NCBI GenBank assembly: GCA_022266195.1
Contig: WHVY01000001.1
Span: 2,480,001 to 2,544,000 of the forward strand
From: Tetranychus cinnabarinus
Lineage: Eukaryota; Arthropoda; Arachnida; Trombidiformes; Tetranychidae
Reading direction: 5' to 3'
Length of the DNA stretch: 64,000 nt
Shown here: one piece after another, positions 37,690 through 46,300 of the stretch
Numbering within the stretch: the first letter of the stretch is position 1
Layout: every line of letters starts with the position of its first letter
Position numbers and translations under genes: made by a program
The notes under the pieces: model-generated
What the model was told of the DNA's origin: nothing
Seen by the model: only the letters and a program-made list of their open reading frames with translations
The model's database searches: none

Positions 37690-38204
37690 TCCCATGTTAA
37701 CAAAATTACTTATGATGGTATTGAAACATTGAGCTTCAGAATTACCGACCAAACAAAAATGACTATTATCAAAGTGACAAAAGCTAAAGATTACAACTTC
37801 CGGAGTTCTTATTCTGAAGATAGTTTTTTCATTAAAAATTCAGGTCTATGTTGATTGATTATATCTTACTCATTTAAAATGAATGTAAATTGTAGCCATA
37901 ATTTGGCCGTAAACAAAGTATAACTCTCAGTAGTAAGAAAAAGCACGGTATAGCGCAAACTTCCTTCACGCTGACCGTGCTTTTTCTCTCTTTCTTTCTC
38001 TCTTTCTTTTTTTCACAATTGAACTCAACAGTATGATCGTTATTGAGAATTTTATCTCTCAATTCATTAAAATGAAGATGATCTAATTGATAATATTTCA
38101 CTATTTAAGAAATTGATCAAAGAAAAGAAAATCAGTGTCAATTAATCCATCATTATCTTTCAATTTCATTCTGCGCTCAAATAGTTTACTTTGTATAGTT
38201 AAAT

Positions 38205-38901
38205 ATGCCTAAGTATTTACGTAGTATTCGCAAGTTGAATCAAAAAATGAAAGAAATGAAAGAAAATGAAGAAAAATTGTTTCGAAAGTATGGATGCAAA
38301 CCCCTACAAGTGGTGCTCCGCTCTCATGAGGAGTTTCGGAAACTTTTAGACGATTGTTGCAATCCACCTACCTCAAAATCCGGTTCATCTCCCTCTTCAC
38401 CATCATCAGTTTCTCGACCACTTTCCTCTGTCCCTTCAACATCATCTTCACTGGAACCAGCATCATCAATTTTCTTAATTTCAACTTCTGGTTCTGTCCA
38501 ACCGGTCGACAACATCTTCAGCATCAACTCCAACTTTATCTTCACCTTCAACTTCTTCAGCTCCAGCTTCATTACCCCTTCATAGTGAGGAAAATGGCCA
38601 AGGGAAATTGGTTATTCCTGCGGATAATGATGAATTATTCAATTGGCTGGATCCTCAATTGGACGAGAACACATATTGATTTAATAACAATAACATATTT
38701 GATTTAATTGAAGAAATCGCTAAAATACAGGATGACACTGGGCTAAACCCTAAACAAAAAACTTATAATGATTTAAATGATTTCGAGTTTGAAAAACTCT
38801 TAGATTTCACGTTGGGCCAGCCACAAAAAGAATTTCGATTTGAAAACTATTGTGAGTGTGGAAAGAAATTGAATATAAAAATCGATATAGAATGTATCTA
38901 G
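38205..38901 (+). pseudogene. broken gene of the outer transposon
   Basis: The first frame starts at ATG 38205: a basic, coiled-coil-like N-terminus (MPKYLRSIRKLNQKMKEMKE), a pair of cysteines (DDCCN), then a Ser/Pro/Thr-rich stretch. Near 38490 the plausible reading moves to another frame, with more Ser/Thr/Pro and then an acidic region (NDELFNWLDPQLDENTY). An in-frame TGA at 38677-38679 interrupts it. It resumes with FDLIEEIAKIQDDTGL and ends YCECGKKLNIKIDIECI-stop at 38899-38901, a possible short zinc-ribbon-like C-x-C. One frameshift and one internal stop make it non-functional as read. The nested element inserted just downstream. I do not recognise the family. Confidence 0.5.
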
Positions 38902-38903
38902 AC

Positions 38904-38906
38904 TAA
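38904..38906 (+). repeat. left TAA target duplication of nested element
   Basis: TAA precedes the CAAGGGAACT tip and also follows the right tip (41954-41956). Confidence 0.6.
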
Positions 38907-39090
38907 CAAGGGAACTATTTGACTTGACTCTCGCACTTTTTAATGAGACATACCTCAATCGATAGGGCCAAGCTTGCTGATGAACACCCTGGTGTCCTTT
39001 TTTCTGCAAAATTTGTGGTTCCTTAGATTTTTGGGGTTAAAGTTGGTGCACTATGATTATAATAACATTTTGATTACGTAATTTTAAGCA

Positions 39091-39168
39091 ACTGCGGTGG
39101 CGCAGTTGGTAAGAGAGTTGTAAGTGAAGAAAGGGTTATGGGTTCGATACCAGCTTTGGGCTTTTTTT
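39091..39168 (+). ncRNA. tRNA-like RNA polymerase III unit in left arm
   Basis: The A-box TGGCGCAGTTGG (39098-39109) and B-box GGTTCGATACC (39141-39151) both fit tRNA consensus. They are 43 bases apart start to start, close to real tRNA geometry. A T7 run (39162-39168) follows 10 bases after the B box, as a pol III terminator would. The acceptor, anticodon and T stems do not pair well, so it is not a functional tRNA; it looks tRNA-derived or tRNA-mimicking. Transcription would run inward toward the transposase. Expression is inference. Confidence 0.6.
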
Positions 39169-39310
39169 GATTAAATGTTTTTTAATTGTTTTTTGATGTT
39201 TTTTGATGTTTTTTGACCATTATTTGGTGGTTTTTGACCATTTTTTGATGTTTTTTAATGATTTTTTTGATTTTTTGATGTTTTTTTTAATTTTTTTTGG
39301 TTTTTTAAGC
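39169..39310. promoter_or_regulatory. phased T-tract array, likely curved DNA
   Basis: Runs of five to eight T recur with words such as GATG, GACC and AATTG between them, mostly every 10-11 bp. A-tracts in phase with the helix are known to curve DNA. The same array lies inverted in the right arm. It separates the pol III unit from the transposase promoter region. Confidence 0.5.
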
Positions 39311-39334
39311 TTTTTTGTTGGATTTTTAGGGATA

Positions 39335-39810
39335 AGTGTGCTAAATAAGGTCAATGTTGAACATATGTTTACCAAACTGACCTCCGCCATTTTTTCTTAT
39401 CGCTGCTAATTTGTTTCATTTATTTTGAATTGTTTTTATTGTTTTTTATACTGTTTTATTGTGTTTTTTGGCCATTTTTTCACAAATTCTTTGCTTTTTA
39501 AGTACTTTGTGTTTTCCTTTTTTCATCAATCATTTATACATCTTACAGTTCATCATTTCCCATCATCATTTACCACCACACCCTCTTATCCATTATCTAC
39601 CATTTGGATTTTTAATTATCTAATACTTCTTTCATTATAACAATTATTATATTCATTTACATTCGTATTTCCTTGGAAATTTAAAGTAAGGTTTTTATTC
39701 TTATTGATTTTGTTTATTTCTTATATTCTTATATTTCTTTATATTGCTTATAAGATATTCTCATTCTTTGGTTATTTACACTACTTTTATTTTAACACAA
39801 ACTTATTGAA
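39335..39810 (+). promoter_or_regulatory. 5' leader and probable promoter region of transposase
   Basis: AT-rich non-coding DNA between the left arm and the transposase ATG. No clear TATA box or initiator can be singled out; several short frames here are chance. Confidence 0.35.
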
Positions 39811-41433
39811 ATGATTAATCCAGCGAATATTGTAGTTATTTTAAAATCTAAATGCACTGCAGCAGGATATACTCCTTCTAGCATAACTGATGATGAAAAA
39901 AACTTTGCTAGAACTTTATGGGATTTGCTTGAGAATAACATGCGTGGTGCTCTCGAGGTCCATGAAGACTATTATTTATACGATAATGAAAATGGAGATT
40001 CCGATGAAGAAGTAGAAGATGAAGAGGGAGAAGGACTGGAAGAATCAAGCTCAGAAGAGTCCGAATATGAACCTTCACCAGTTAAAAAGAAAAGCACTAT
40101 TCCAATTACTCAGCAATTTTCAGAAGAGACAATGAAAAATATTGCAGAACATTATAAAAAAACAAATGCTCGTTCAACATTTAAACGATATCCTAAGCTC
40201 AATAATTCATCTCGTAATTTGAAGAAAGTTGTAGAATATGTTGAAAATGGAGGTGATGATTATTCAAGGATGAAAGAAGTTAAATCATTATTGTGGTCTA
40301 AATATCGCTACGCTCGAGACAATCTTTTACCAGTTCATGAGTTTCTCTTGAGATCTTGGGCATTGGAAGCGGCCAGAATGGCTAATGTCTCTGGTTTCCT
40401 AGCCAGCCCAGGTTTTCTACATTCTTTCAAAGAAAGACATAGAATTACTTCTCGTAAAATAACAAAGTTTGTTACTAAAAAAACAGCAAAAAATGAGGAA
40501 AAAATCATGCAATCAGCTAAAAAGTTTGCTCAGGAAATAAATGTATTAAAGAAAGAATATAATGATTGCAATATTTGGAATACTGATCAATCAGGTTTTA
40601 ATTATGAACTGATAAGTGGAAGAACATTGTCAGACAGAGGTGAAAGAGACACTTTGGCTATTGTAAGAAATGTTAATTCTTTAACTCATTCTTACACCAT
40701 ACAAGTTCTCATTTCTAATGCGGGAACTTTAGCTCCAAAACTTTTCATTTGCTTCCAAGAGCTGAATGGCAAATTTGGTCCACAAGTAAAACAAAGAGTA
40801 GAAAGTGAAAAGCCCGTAAATATTGTAGTTACATGCACTAGTAGCGGTAAAATGACAAAGGGCACATTAGAATATTGGATAGAACAATGCTTGAATCCTC
40901 TTGTCCAGTGTGAAACATTGCTAATTCAGGATTCATGGACAGGTCAGAAAGATAGAAGTTCTTTCAGGAACAAACTTGATAATTTCGAGCAACTTAATAT
41001 TCAAACTATTCCACCTGGAGCTACGAAATATTGTCAGCCGTTAGATGTCTACTTTTTTCGACAATATAAATTGTTTGTGAGACGATATCAAGACGCTATC
41101 AGATCAATGGTCGGTGAGGAAGCAATCATTCGAATTAACGACCGTATTTTCATAATGAAAATGCATTCCTTTGTTTACAATCAACTGTGCAGTCCAGTTT
41201 ATAATAACATGCTTTATTATGCATGGAAAGCATCAGGTTATGATGTAGGAAAAGAGTTGACAGGATTCTCATCAGTACTAGGAGTTAATTTCGATGTTAA
41301 TTGTCTAGAAAAATGTTCATTTGAAGGATGTTCAGATGTTGTTTTCGCAAAATGTTCTTATGCAAACTGCTCCAAAATATTCTGTCCTCTTCATTGGATT
41401 AATCCTACAGTTCATCTCCATTTATCCGAATAG
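39811..41433 (+). CDS. CENP-B/pogo-like DDE transposase (540 aa)
   Basis: An uninterrupted ORF. Residues 60-95 are strongly acidic (EEVEDEEGEGLEESSSEESE). Residues about 165-225 match a CENPB/Tc5-type helix-turn-helix DNA-binding domain, with FLASPGFLHSFKERHRI as its core. The catalytic domain of the DDE_1 superfamily follows. Its acidic residues are visible at D259 (IWNTDQSGFN), D374 (LLIQDSWTGQ) and D412 (KYCQPLDVYF), giving a DD37D spacing, with the QPLD corresponding to QPMD of pogo/Tigger/Jerky proteins. Residues 498-528 form a Cys-rich tail (C498, C502, C507, C515, C520, C525, H528) that may bind zinc. It would cut and rejoin the element ends in the nucleus. The start is the first Met in frame and the length is normal for the superfamily. 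No AATAAA is seen before the right arm. Confidence 0.88.
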   Translation: MINPANIVVILKSKCTAAGYTPSSITDDEKNFARTLWDLLENNMRGALEVHEDYYLYDNENGDSDEEVEDEEGEGLEESSSEESEYEPSPVKKKSTIPITQQFSEETMKNIAEHYKKTNARSTFKRYPKLNNSSRNLKKVVEYVENGGDDYSRMKEVKSLLWSKYRYARDNLLPVHEFLLRSWALEAARMANVSGFLASPGFLHSFKERHRITSRKITKFVTKKTAKNEEKIMQSAKKFAQEINVLKKEYNDCNIWNTDQSGFNYELISGRTLSDRGERDTLAIVRNVNSLTHSYTIQVLISNAGTLAPKLFICFQELNGKFGPQVKQRVESEKPVNIVVTCTSSGKMTKGTLEYWIEQCLNPLVQCETLLIQDSWTGQKDRSSFRNKLDNFEQLNIQTIPPGATKYCQPLDVYFFRQYKLFVRRYQDAIRSMVGEEAIIRINDRIFIMKMHSFVYNQLCSPVYNNMLYYAWKASGYDVGKELTGFSSVLGVNFDVNCLEKCSFEGCSDVVFAKCSYANCSKIFCPLHWINPTVHLHLSE

Positions 41434-41504
41434 TAATAATTACTATAATAATTGTTATGATGATAGTACTCATTTAAATTCATATATCCTACAATACAAT
41501 CCAT

Positions 41505-41953
41505 TATCCCTAAAAATCCAACAAAAAAGCTTAAAAAACCAAAAAAAATTCAAAAAACCATCAAAAAATCCCAAAAAAACATCAAAAAATCAAAAAAATC
41601 ATTAAAAAACATCAAAAAATGGTCAAAAACCACCAAATAATGGTCAAAAAACATCAAAAAACATCAAAAAACAATTAAAAAACATTTAATCAAAAAAAGC
41701 CCAAAGCTGGTATCGAACCCATAACCCTTTCTTCACTTACAACTCTCTTACCAACTGCGCCACCGCAGTTGCTTAAAATTACGTAATCAAAATGTTATTA
41801 TAATCATAGTGCACCAACTTTAACCCCAAAAATCTAAGGAACCACAAATTTTGCAGAAAAAAGGACACCAGGGTGTTCATCAGCAAGCTTGGCCCTATCG
41901 ATTGAGGTATGTCTCATTAAAAAGTGCGAGAGTCAAGTCAAATAGTTCCCTTG
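41505..41953 (-). repeat. right long terminal inverted repeat of nested transposon
   Basis: This 449-bp arm is the reverse complement of 38907-39334, apart from about 21 extra bases in the T/A-rich inner half. It ends AGTTCCCTTG, then TAA. Confidence 0.88.
41692..41769 (-). ncRNA. tRNA-like RNA polymerase III unit in right arm
   Basis: Mirror copy of 39091-39168. The A box is at 41751-41762, the B box at 41709-41719 and the T7 terminator at 41692-41698, all read on the minus strand. It also points inward, so the two units would converge on the transposase gene. Confidence 0.6.
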
Positions 41954-41956
41954 TAA
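41954..41956 (+). repeat. right TAA target duplication of nested element
   Basis: TAA directly follows the right tip CCCTTG, matching 38904-38906. Confidence 0.6.
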
Positions 41957-42179
41957 GTCTGAACTTGTTGTTGTTTAATCATTACCAACACTTAATAAAA
42001 ATTTTTCAATATTGCAAAATATTATGCAATTTTGTTCAATGAGTATAAACGTGTACAAAAAGCTAAAAAAAGAAAGAGAAAAGAAAGAATAAAAAGAAAG
42101 AGAAAAAGAAAGAGAAAAAGAAAGAGGAAAAAAGCGCGGTTAGCGCCAAGGAAAATTGCGCTATACCTTTTTCTTACTA

Positions 42180-43005
42180 CTCTCTCAGTAACCTTAGCTT
42201 ATGGGAAATATTGGCTATCTCCAGCCCACTTCATTGTCTTTCTCCTTGTCTTAACTCTATTTGTATGGCTCACAAATTTGACAAAGTGAAAGCAATTAAA
42301 ATTAAGCTATTAAAGTAAAATAAACATGCACATAAAAACAGTTACATTTTTGACTGTTAGCTGTTTCAAATCATGGATAAACCTATTCTTGTTTTTAGCT
42401 GTTACCTGGTATCTTTCAATCCAAACAAAAGATGGCGCTACGTTCTCAAGTTTTCAGTATCCAATGCTGAGCATCAGGATCGAACTATTAAACCAAAAGT
42501 ATTGAAGTTCAGTTTGTATCGAAAAGTTTAACTGCCTCTTAGCCGGAAGATCTTTCGGAATTAAAATTTTCTTTATTCTATCTTGGATGACCCATAAGAG
42601 TCCAAAGAATGATCGTCTTTCCAAATACAGTAAATAAACAATTTTGATAATAAAATAGTAATAATAATATTTAATAATAGTTTGATAATAATCTTATTTT
42701 GACCAAAAATCAGTGCCTTAATAAAGCCAATAGTAAGACGATAGTTGATATTATTTACGTGTGCACTTGATTGTAAATTATCCTAGCACTAATTATGCTA
42801 GGGTTAGAGCTCCGATGAAATAGATTAATCAAAATAAGTGTCAATTTGCTGTGCTACCAAGTGCCTTTTGATGTCATCTAAATGCTGGTCCATGTAAATT
42901 TGACCTGAATCACCTGTTGAGTTACTTTGCAAACGGAATGATTCAAAAATTTCCACGTTTTTTTGGGCTTTATAACTTGTAACGAATAGCCAACGCTTTG
43001 ATATT
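42180..43005. other. short intergenic stretch between transposon and Fife-like gene
   Basis: No gene is seen. An inverted repeat CCTAGCA (42782-42788) / TGCTAGG (42796-42802) with a 7-nt loop is present. The rest is AT-rich and probably includes 3' flank of the minus-strand gene. Confidence 0.5.
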
Positions 43006-43011
43006 TTTATT
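43006..43011 (-). terminator. AATAAA polyadenylation signal of Fife-like gene
   Basis: The minus strand reads GAAATAAAAAT about 76 bases after the TAA stop at 43087-43089. Canonical hexamer; assignment by position. Confidence 0.5.
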
Positions 43012-43086
43012 TCTATACACTTTAAAAGTTTCATTTTTACACTTGATTCAATGTGGATCGAAACAATTTAATACAAAATATGCCAC

Positions 43087-43367
43087 TTATGGAGAATGAT
43101 TTAGTGCGTAAAGTTTAAACCAACTAATGGTCAGTTTATGCAGCTCGAGGGAATTCACTTTAACATCAACTGCCCCTAATGGAGTATTGTGTTCAAATCC
43201 TTTATGCTTTTGCCAGACCATCACAAGTAACGATCGACCGTAAATCAGGGCAGCATCATACTTTAAAGTCTGTCGATATTGAGGATCACAAGAACCATAG
43301 ACAACTCGAGTTTTCTTTTTATTTGTGTGACGATTACTTTCCTTGAGATAAGTTTTAACATATGTAT
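43087..43367 (-). CDS. Fife: Fife-like exon: C-terminal part of C2B and stop
   Basis: The acceptor is TTTGTTCAG. The exon reads DTYVKTYLKESNRHTNKKKT, later GRSLLVMVWQKHKGFEHNTP and ISWFKLYALNHSP-stop. It holds C2B strands 3-8 with the usual Lys-rich KKKTRV strand. The position of the calcium-binding loop 3 (VWQKHKGFEH) lacks aspartates. Confidence 0.85.
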
Positions 43368-46300
43368 CTGAACAAACAGAAAATGAGAAAATAGATTAGA
43401 TGAAATCATCACTTAGAATACTCAAAATACTTTTTGACTTCTAAGTCAACAACTAAAGGAAAATGTTGAAAAATTTTTCTTGAAAATCGAGTCAAGTCAA
43501 GGTTACCTGGAGGTTGCTTTGAATGAGTTGTAGGAAGGCCACGAGCAGCGATAACTTCAATCTCTAGTAAACCTTTCGTCATGACAAAGCCAAGTTTAAT
43601 TTCACCAACAATTAGATTGGAACCTGTGAAGAAGCCAAAAAGCAAAATTAAAGCTCGAAAAATTTCATCGCTTCAACTCAAATCATTCAAAGTCAAAATA
43701 AATCTTAACGCCATTCCCATTAATCAGTCAACAGAAGACTCGATATAAAAAGTAGTTGACAAACTGAGCAAAACTTCAACCATAAAAGGTCACAAACTCT
43801 TGGCTTAATCAACCATCAAGTTGATCAGTTGAAAAGTGATAAATTATCGTTAAAATGCACATTCATTTGATGGTGAAAAGAAGAGAAAGGAGAAAAATGA
43901 AAATTCCATTTATCAGTTAATTGACTTTCCAGCTAAAAAGGGTTCATGATTAGCACAAGAATTGACTTGAAGGGAATGTTTTCATCATAATAATAATCCA
44001 AAAACAAGAAGAGCAACAAGAATAGAAGAGTGAACAGGAAAAATGTTCAACTAGTTTGAATTGCCTTTCATCCAACATTATCATAACTTGCTATAAATGT
44101 ATGCAAATGGATGAACTTACAACAAAACAAAGTACAAAGTTAGTGGAAAGAGAAACGATGGGAAAAAACAAAAACAAATTGCTATTAATAAATGGTACTT
44201 TGACTGTGCTAATATTATTATACAAAACCCATTATTATCAAATTTGATAGTCTTTAGTCTGGCTTAGCCTTTCATACCTTTACTTTTTTTCCTCCCTTTT
44301 CATCCTCATCTTGATTCCATTTTTTCTCGTGCTTCTTTGTTTACTCTCTTTTTATCCTCTGTATTGAGAAGTGAATTGATTATTGCATTATATTCCTGAA
44401 AACTTTGAAATTAGTTGCTCAGTTTTCAGAATATAATGAGAATCATTTTTCAGAGAAAAAAGAAGAAAATTATTTCTTCTCATTATCTTTTTCTTCCTTT
44501 CCCTATTTGTTGTTTCAACATTATTGATGAGTCAAATTACTATCAACTGCAACATTTTTACCCTCTTTTCCAGTTCATGTAAATTCATTAAAATACTCAG
44601 GAGTTGGATGGGAAAAGAAGGAAAACAAAAGGCTTTTTTATTGTGACTTTGGTTGACAATTGAAATATTGAGGTTCAAAGTAAGGGAAAAGTTAATGAAT
44701 TTTGATTGTGTTTTGGGATAATTTTTTTTTCTTTGTTAGTTTCATTACCTAAATCACAGCCCATTTGGGAAATTGTTGATGTATTGACTGAATCACTTTC
44801 CGAGGTAATACCTTCTGAATCGGAATCGGAATTTGTAGTCACTGATTGATGGTAGTTGGATGAAGCCGAGGAATCTACGCGAATGTTTTCACCTCCGGTT
44901 GTATCTGGGTTTGACTTTAGGCTAAAGGAACGATTCATTTTACTCGATGCTATGCATGAAGCACTTTTACGTCTTGGACTCAACGGTGGAGGCTCGACTG
45001 TTAGGCTTGGTGGCGGTGTGCCCATACCACCTGATCCAGCAACTAATTGGTTGGCACTTGTTTGACCCGGGATTGGGCCGTGATGGACTAAGGTTTCACT
45101 TGAAGGTCGAGCTATTCGTAGGCTCATTGTTCGGCTTGGTGAGATGTTTGATGTGGATGAATGAAGATGAGATGCTGACGTGTTTAAATTGTTGATTACT
45201 CGAAGTGGATCAATGATGTCTGATCGACCCGAATTACGGCGACTTGATGGCACTGATTTAGACTCGGAAAGGCAAGAGAAACCGTCTGTCAATGCTTTAA
45301 CGGCTGGTAAAAGAAGTAAAGTTAAAGTGTTAAGAAAAATGTAATTTTTAGTTTCAACTCTTGTAAAGTAAAAGACTTTTGTTACCTAAAGTGTCGAGAG
45401 AAGAGCTTCGAGCAAGGTTGCACAGATATTGAGGCAACAAGAGAGGCCACCAATCAGTATTATGAGCAATGGCACTTTCCATTGGTATCACAGTTTCGCC
45501 AAGAAGCTCAGGTTTATCTCCCATTGTTTCCCAAATCCCAATTTCAAGAGCCATTTCAGTAATCTAAATGCAAGTAAAGTAAAGTTGATCAAAGTTATAA
45601 TATAATACATTTCAATTCGTAATTTTTCTTGTAATAAAAGATCTAACGAAGTTGATACCTTTTCAATTGGAAATTTTTGAATAATAACAGTTTCGTTCCA
45701 TTCAAGTCCATTACTCAGTTCAGTTTGACAGCTTTTGAAGCCCCTGTAATCACAAGAAAAGCATTTAATTTCAATGTCCATCTAACTTGAAAAGAGAACA
45801 CAAATTTCGATAATTTTTCATCCAAATTTTCGCATCCGAATAACTCAGAGACATTTCGAGCTTTGGAAGAAAGAAAATTGAAGCTATTTGCGATCGTTTC
45901 ACTGACGAAATAGTTTTAATCTAACAATGTAAGAATGTACATTGGATTTCAAGTTGAAAATCAAAATGCATCCAATGCAGTAGACTGATTGGATAAAGGA
46001 TAAAAAACTGAAGATGGAAAGACAAAACTTGAGCAGAAAATAAATCGAAAATTACTTACATTTCTGGAATGATTCGAACCCGAGCAAAGCAAGGCTTCTT
46101 GTTGTTTAAACCTTTGGCACATATAATTGTTATCACCAACTCACTTCGCTCCAAATCGACCCAAGTCTGTATAAGTATCTCCCCTTGACCCACCGGTTGA
46201 ACCGATTCAGGAGTTCTAGGTAACTTGCGACCTGATCGATTACCTTGATAGGAAGGTGATATCGGCGGACTTGAATAAATGTCACTTCCACTTTGGCTAA

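Larger units (their letters stand above)
38907..39334 (+). repeat. left long terminal inverted repeat of nested transposon
   Basis: This 428-bp arm begins CAAGGGAACTATTTGACTTG. Aligned by eye, its first ~390 bases match the reverse complement of the right arm (41505-41953) without a substitution. The right arm has about 21 extra bases in a T-rich part, and homology ends at GGATTTTTAGGGATA. The outer half holds a pol III-type unit (39091-39168). The inner half is a run of T-tracts separated by GATG/GACC words with 10-11-bp spacing. Confidence 0.88.
38907..41953 (+). mobile_element. nested autonomous DNA transposon with pol III units in its TIRs
   Basis: The 3,047-bp element has ~430-450-bp near-identical inverted arms ending CAAGGGAACT, flanked by TAA on both sides. 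The restored target reads AGACTAAGTCT, a palindrome centred on the TAA. The interior encodes one intact 540-aa transposase. Arm identity and the intact ORF suggest recent, possibly current, activity. It inserted into the older outer element. The transposase is CENP-B/pogo-like, but the 3-bp TAA duplication differs from the TA expected for pogo/Tigger. A TA duplication with one unmatched base is an alternative reading. Confidence 0.82.
37933..42177. mobile_element. outer DNA transposon, interrupted by a nested element
   Basis: The left terminus GTAAGAAAAAGCACGGTATA and the right terminus (opposite strand GTAAGAAAAAGGTATAGCGC) form imperfect inverted repeats of about 60 bp that run on into CTTTC-rich tracts on both sides. 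Both tips abut TA (37931-37932; 42178-42179), fitting a TA duplication. The pentamer CTCTC also flanks a slightly longer end AGTAGTAAG (37924-37928; 42182-42186), so the exact duplication is ambiguous. Without the nested insertion the element would be about 1.2 kb. It carries one broken gene (38205-38901). The left terminus also folds on itself, AGAAAAAGCACGGT against ACCGTGCTTTTTCT. Confidence 0.65.

Noticed and set aside
39091..39168. functional tRNA gene
   Set aside because: The A and B boxes and terminator fit, but the acceptor, D, anticodon and T stems do not pair, so it is called a tRNA-like pol III unit instead.
38800..42042. two short frames with the same protein start (MQKKGHQGVHQQAWPYRLRY) at 38800-39009 and 41851-42042
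   Set aside because: They are the same DNA read twice because they lie in the two inverted arms of the nested transposon; not a gene family.
42066..42140. Lys/Arg-rich peptide near the right end of the outer element
   Set aside because: It is a translated AAAGAG simple repeat that mirrors the CTTTC tract at the other terminus, so it belongs to the terminal repeat and not to a gene.
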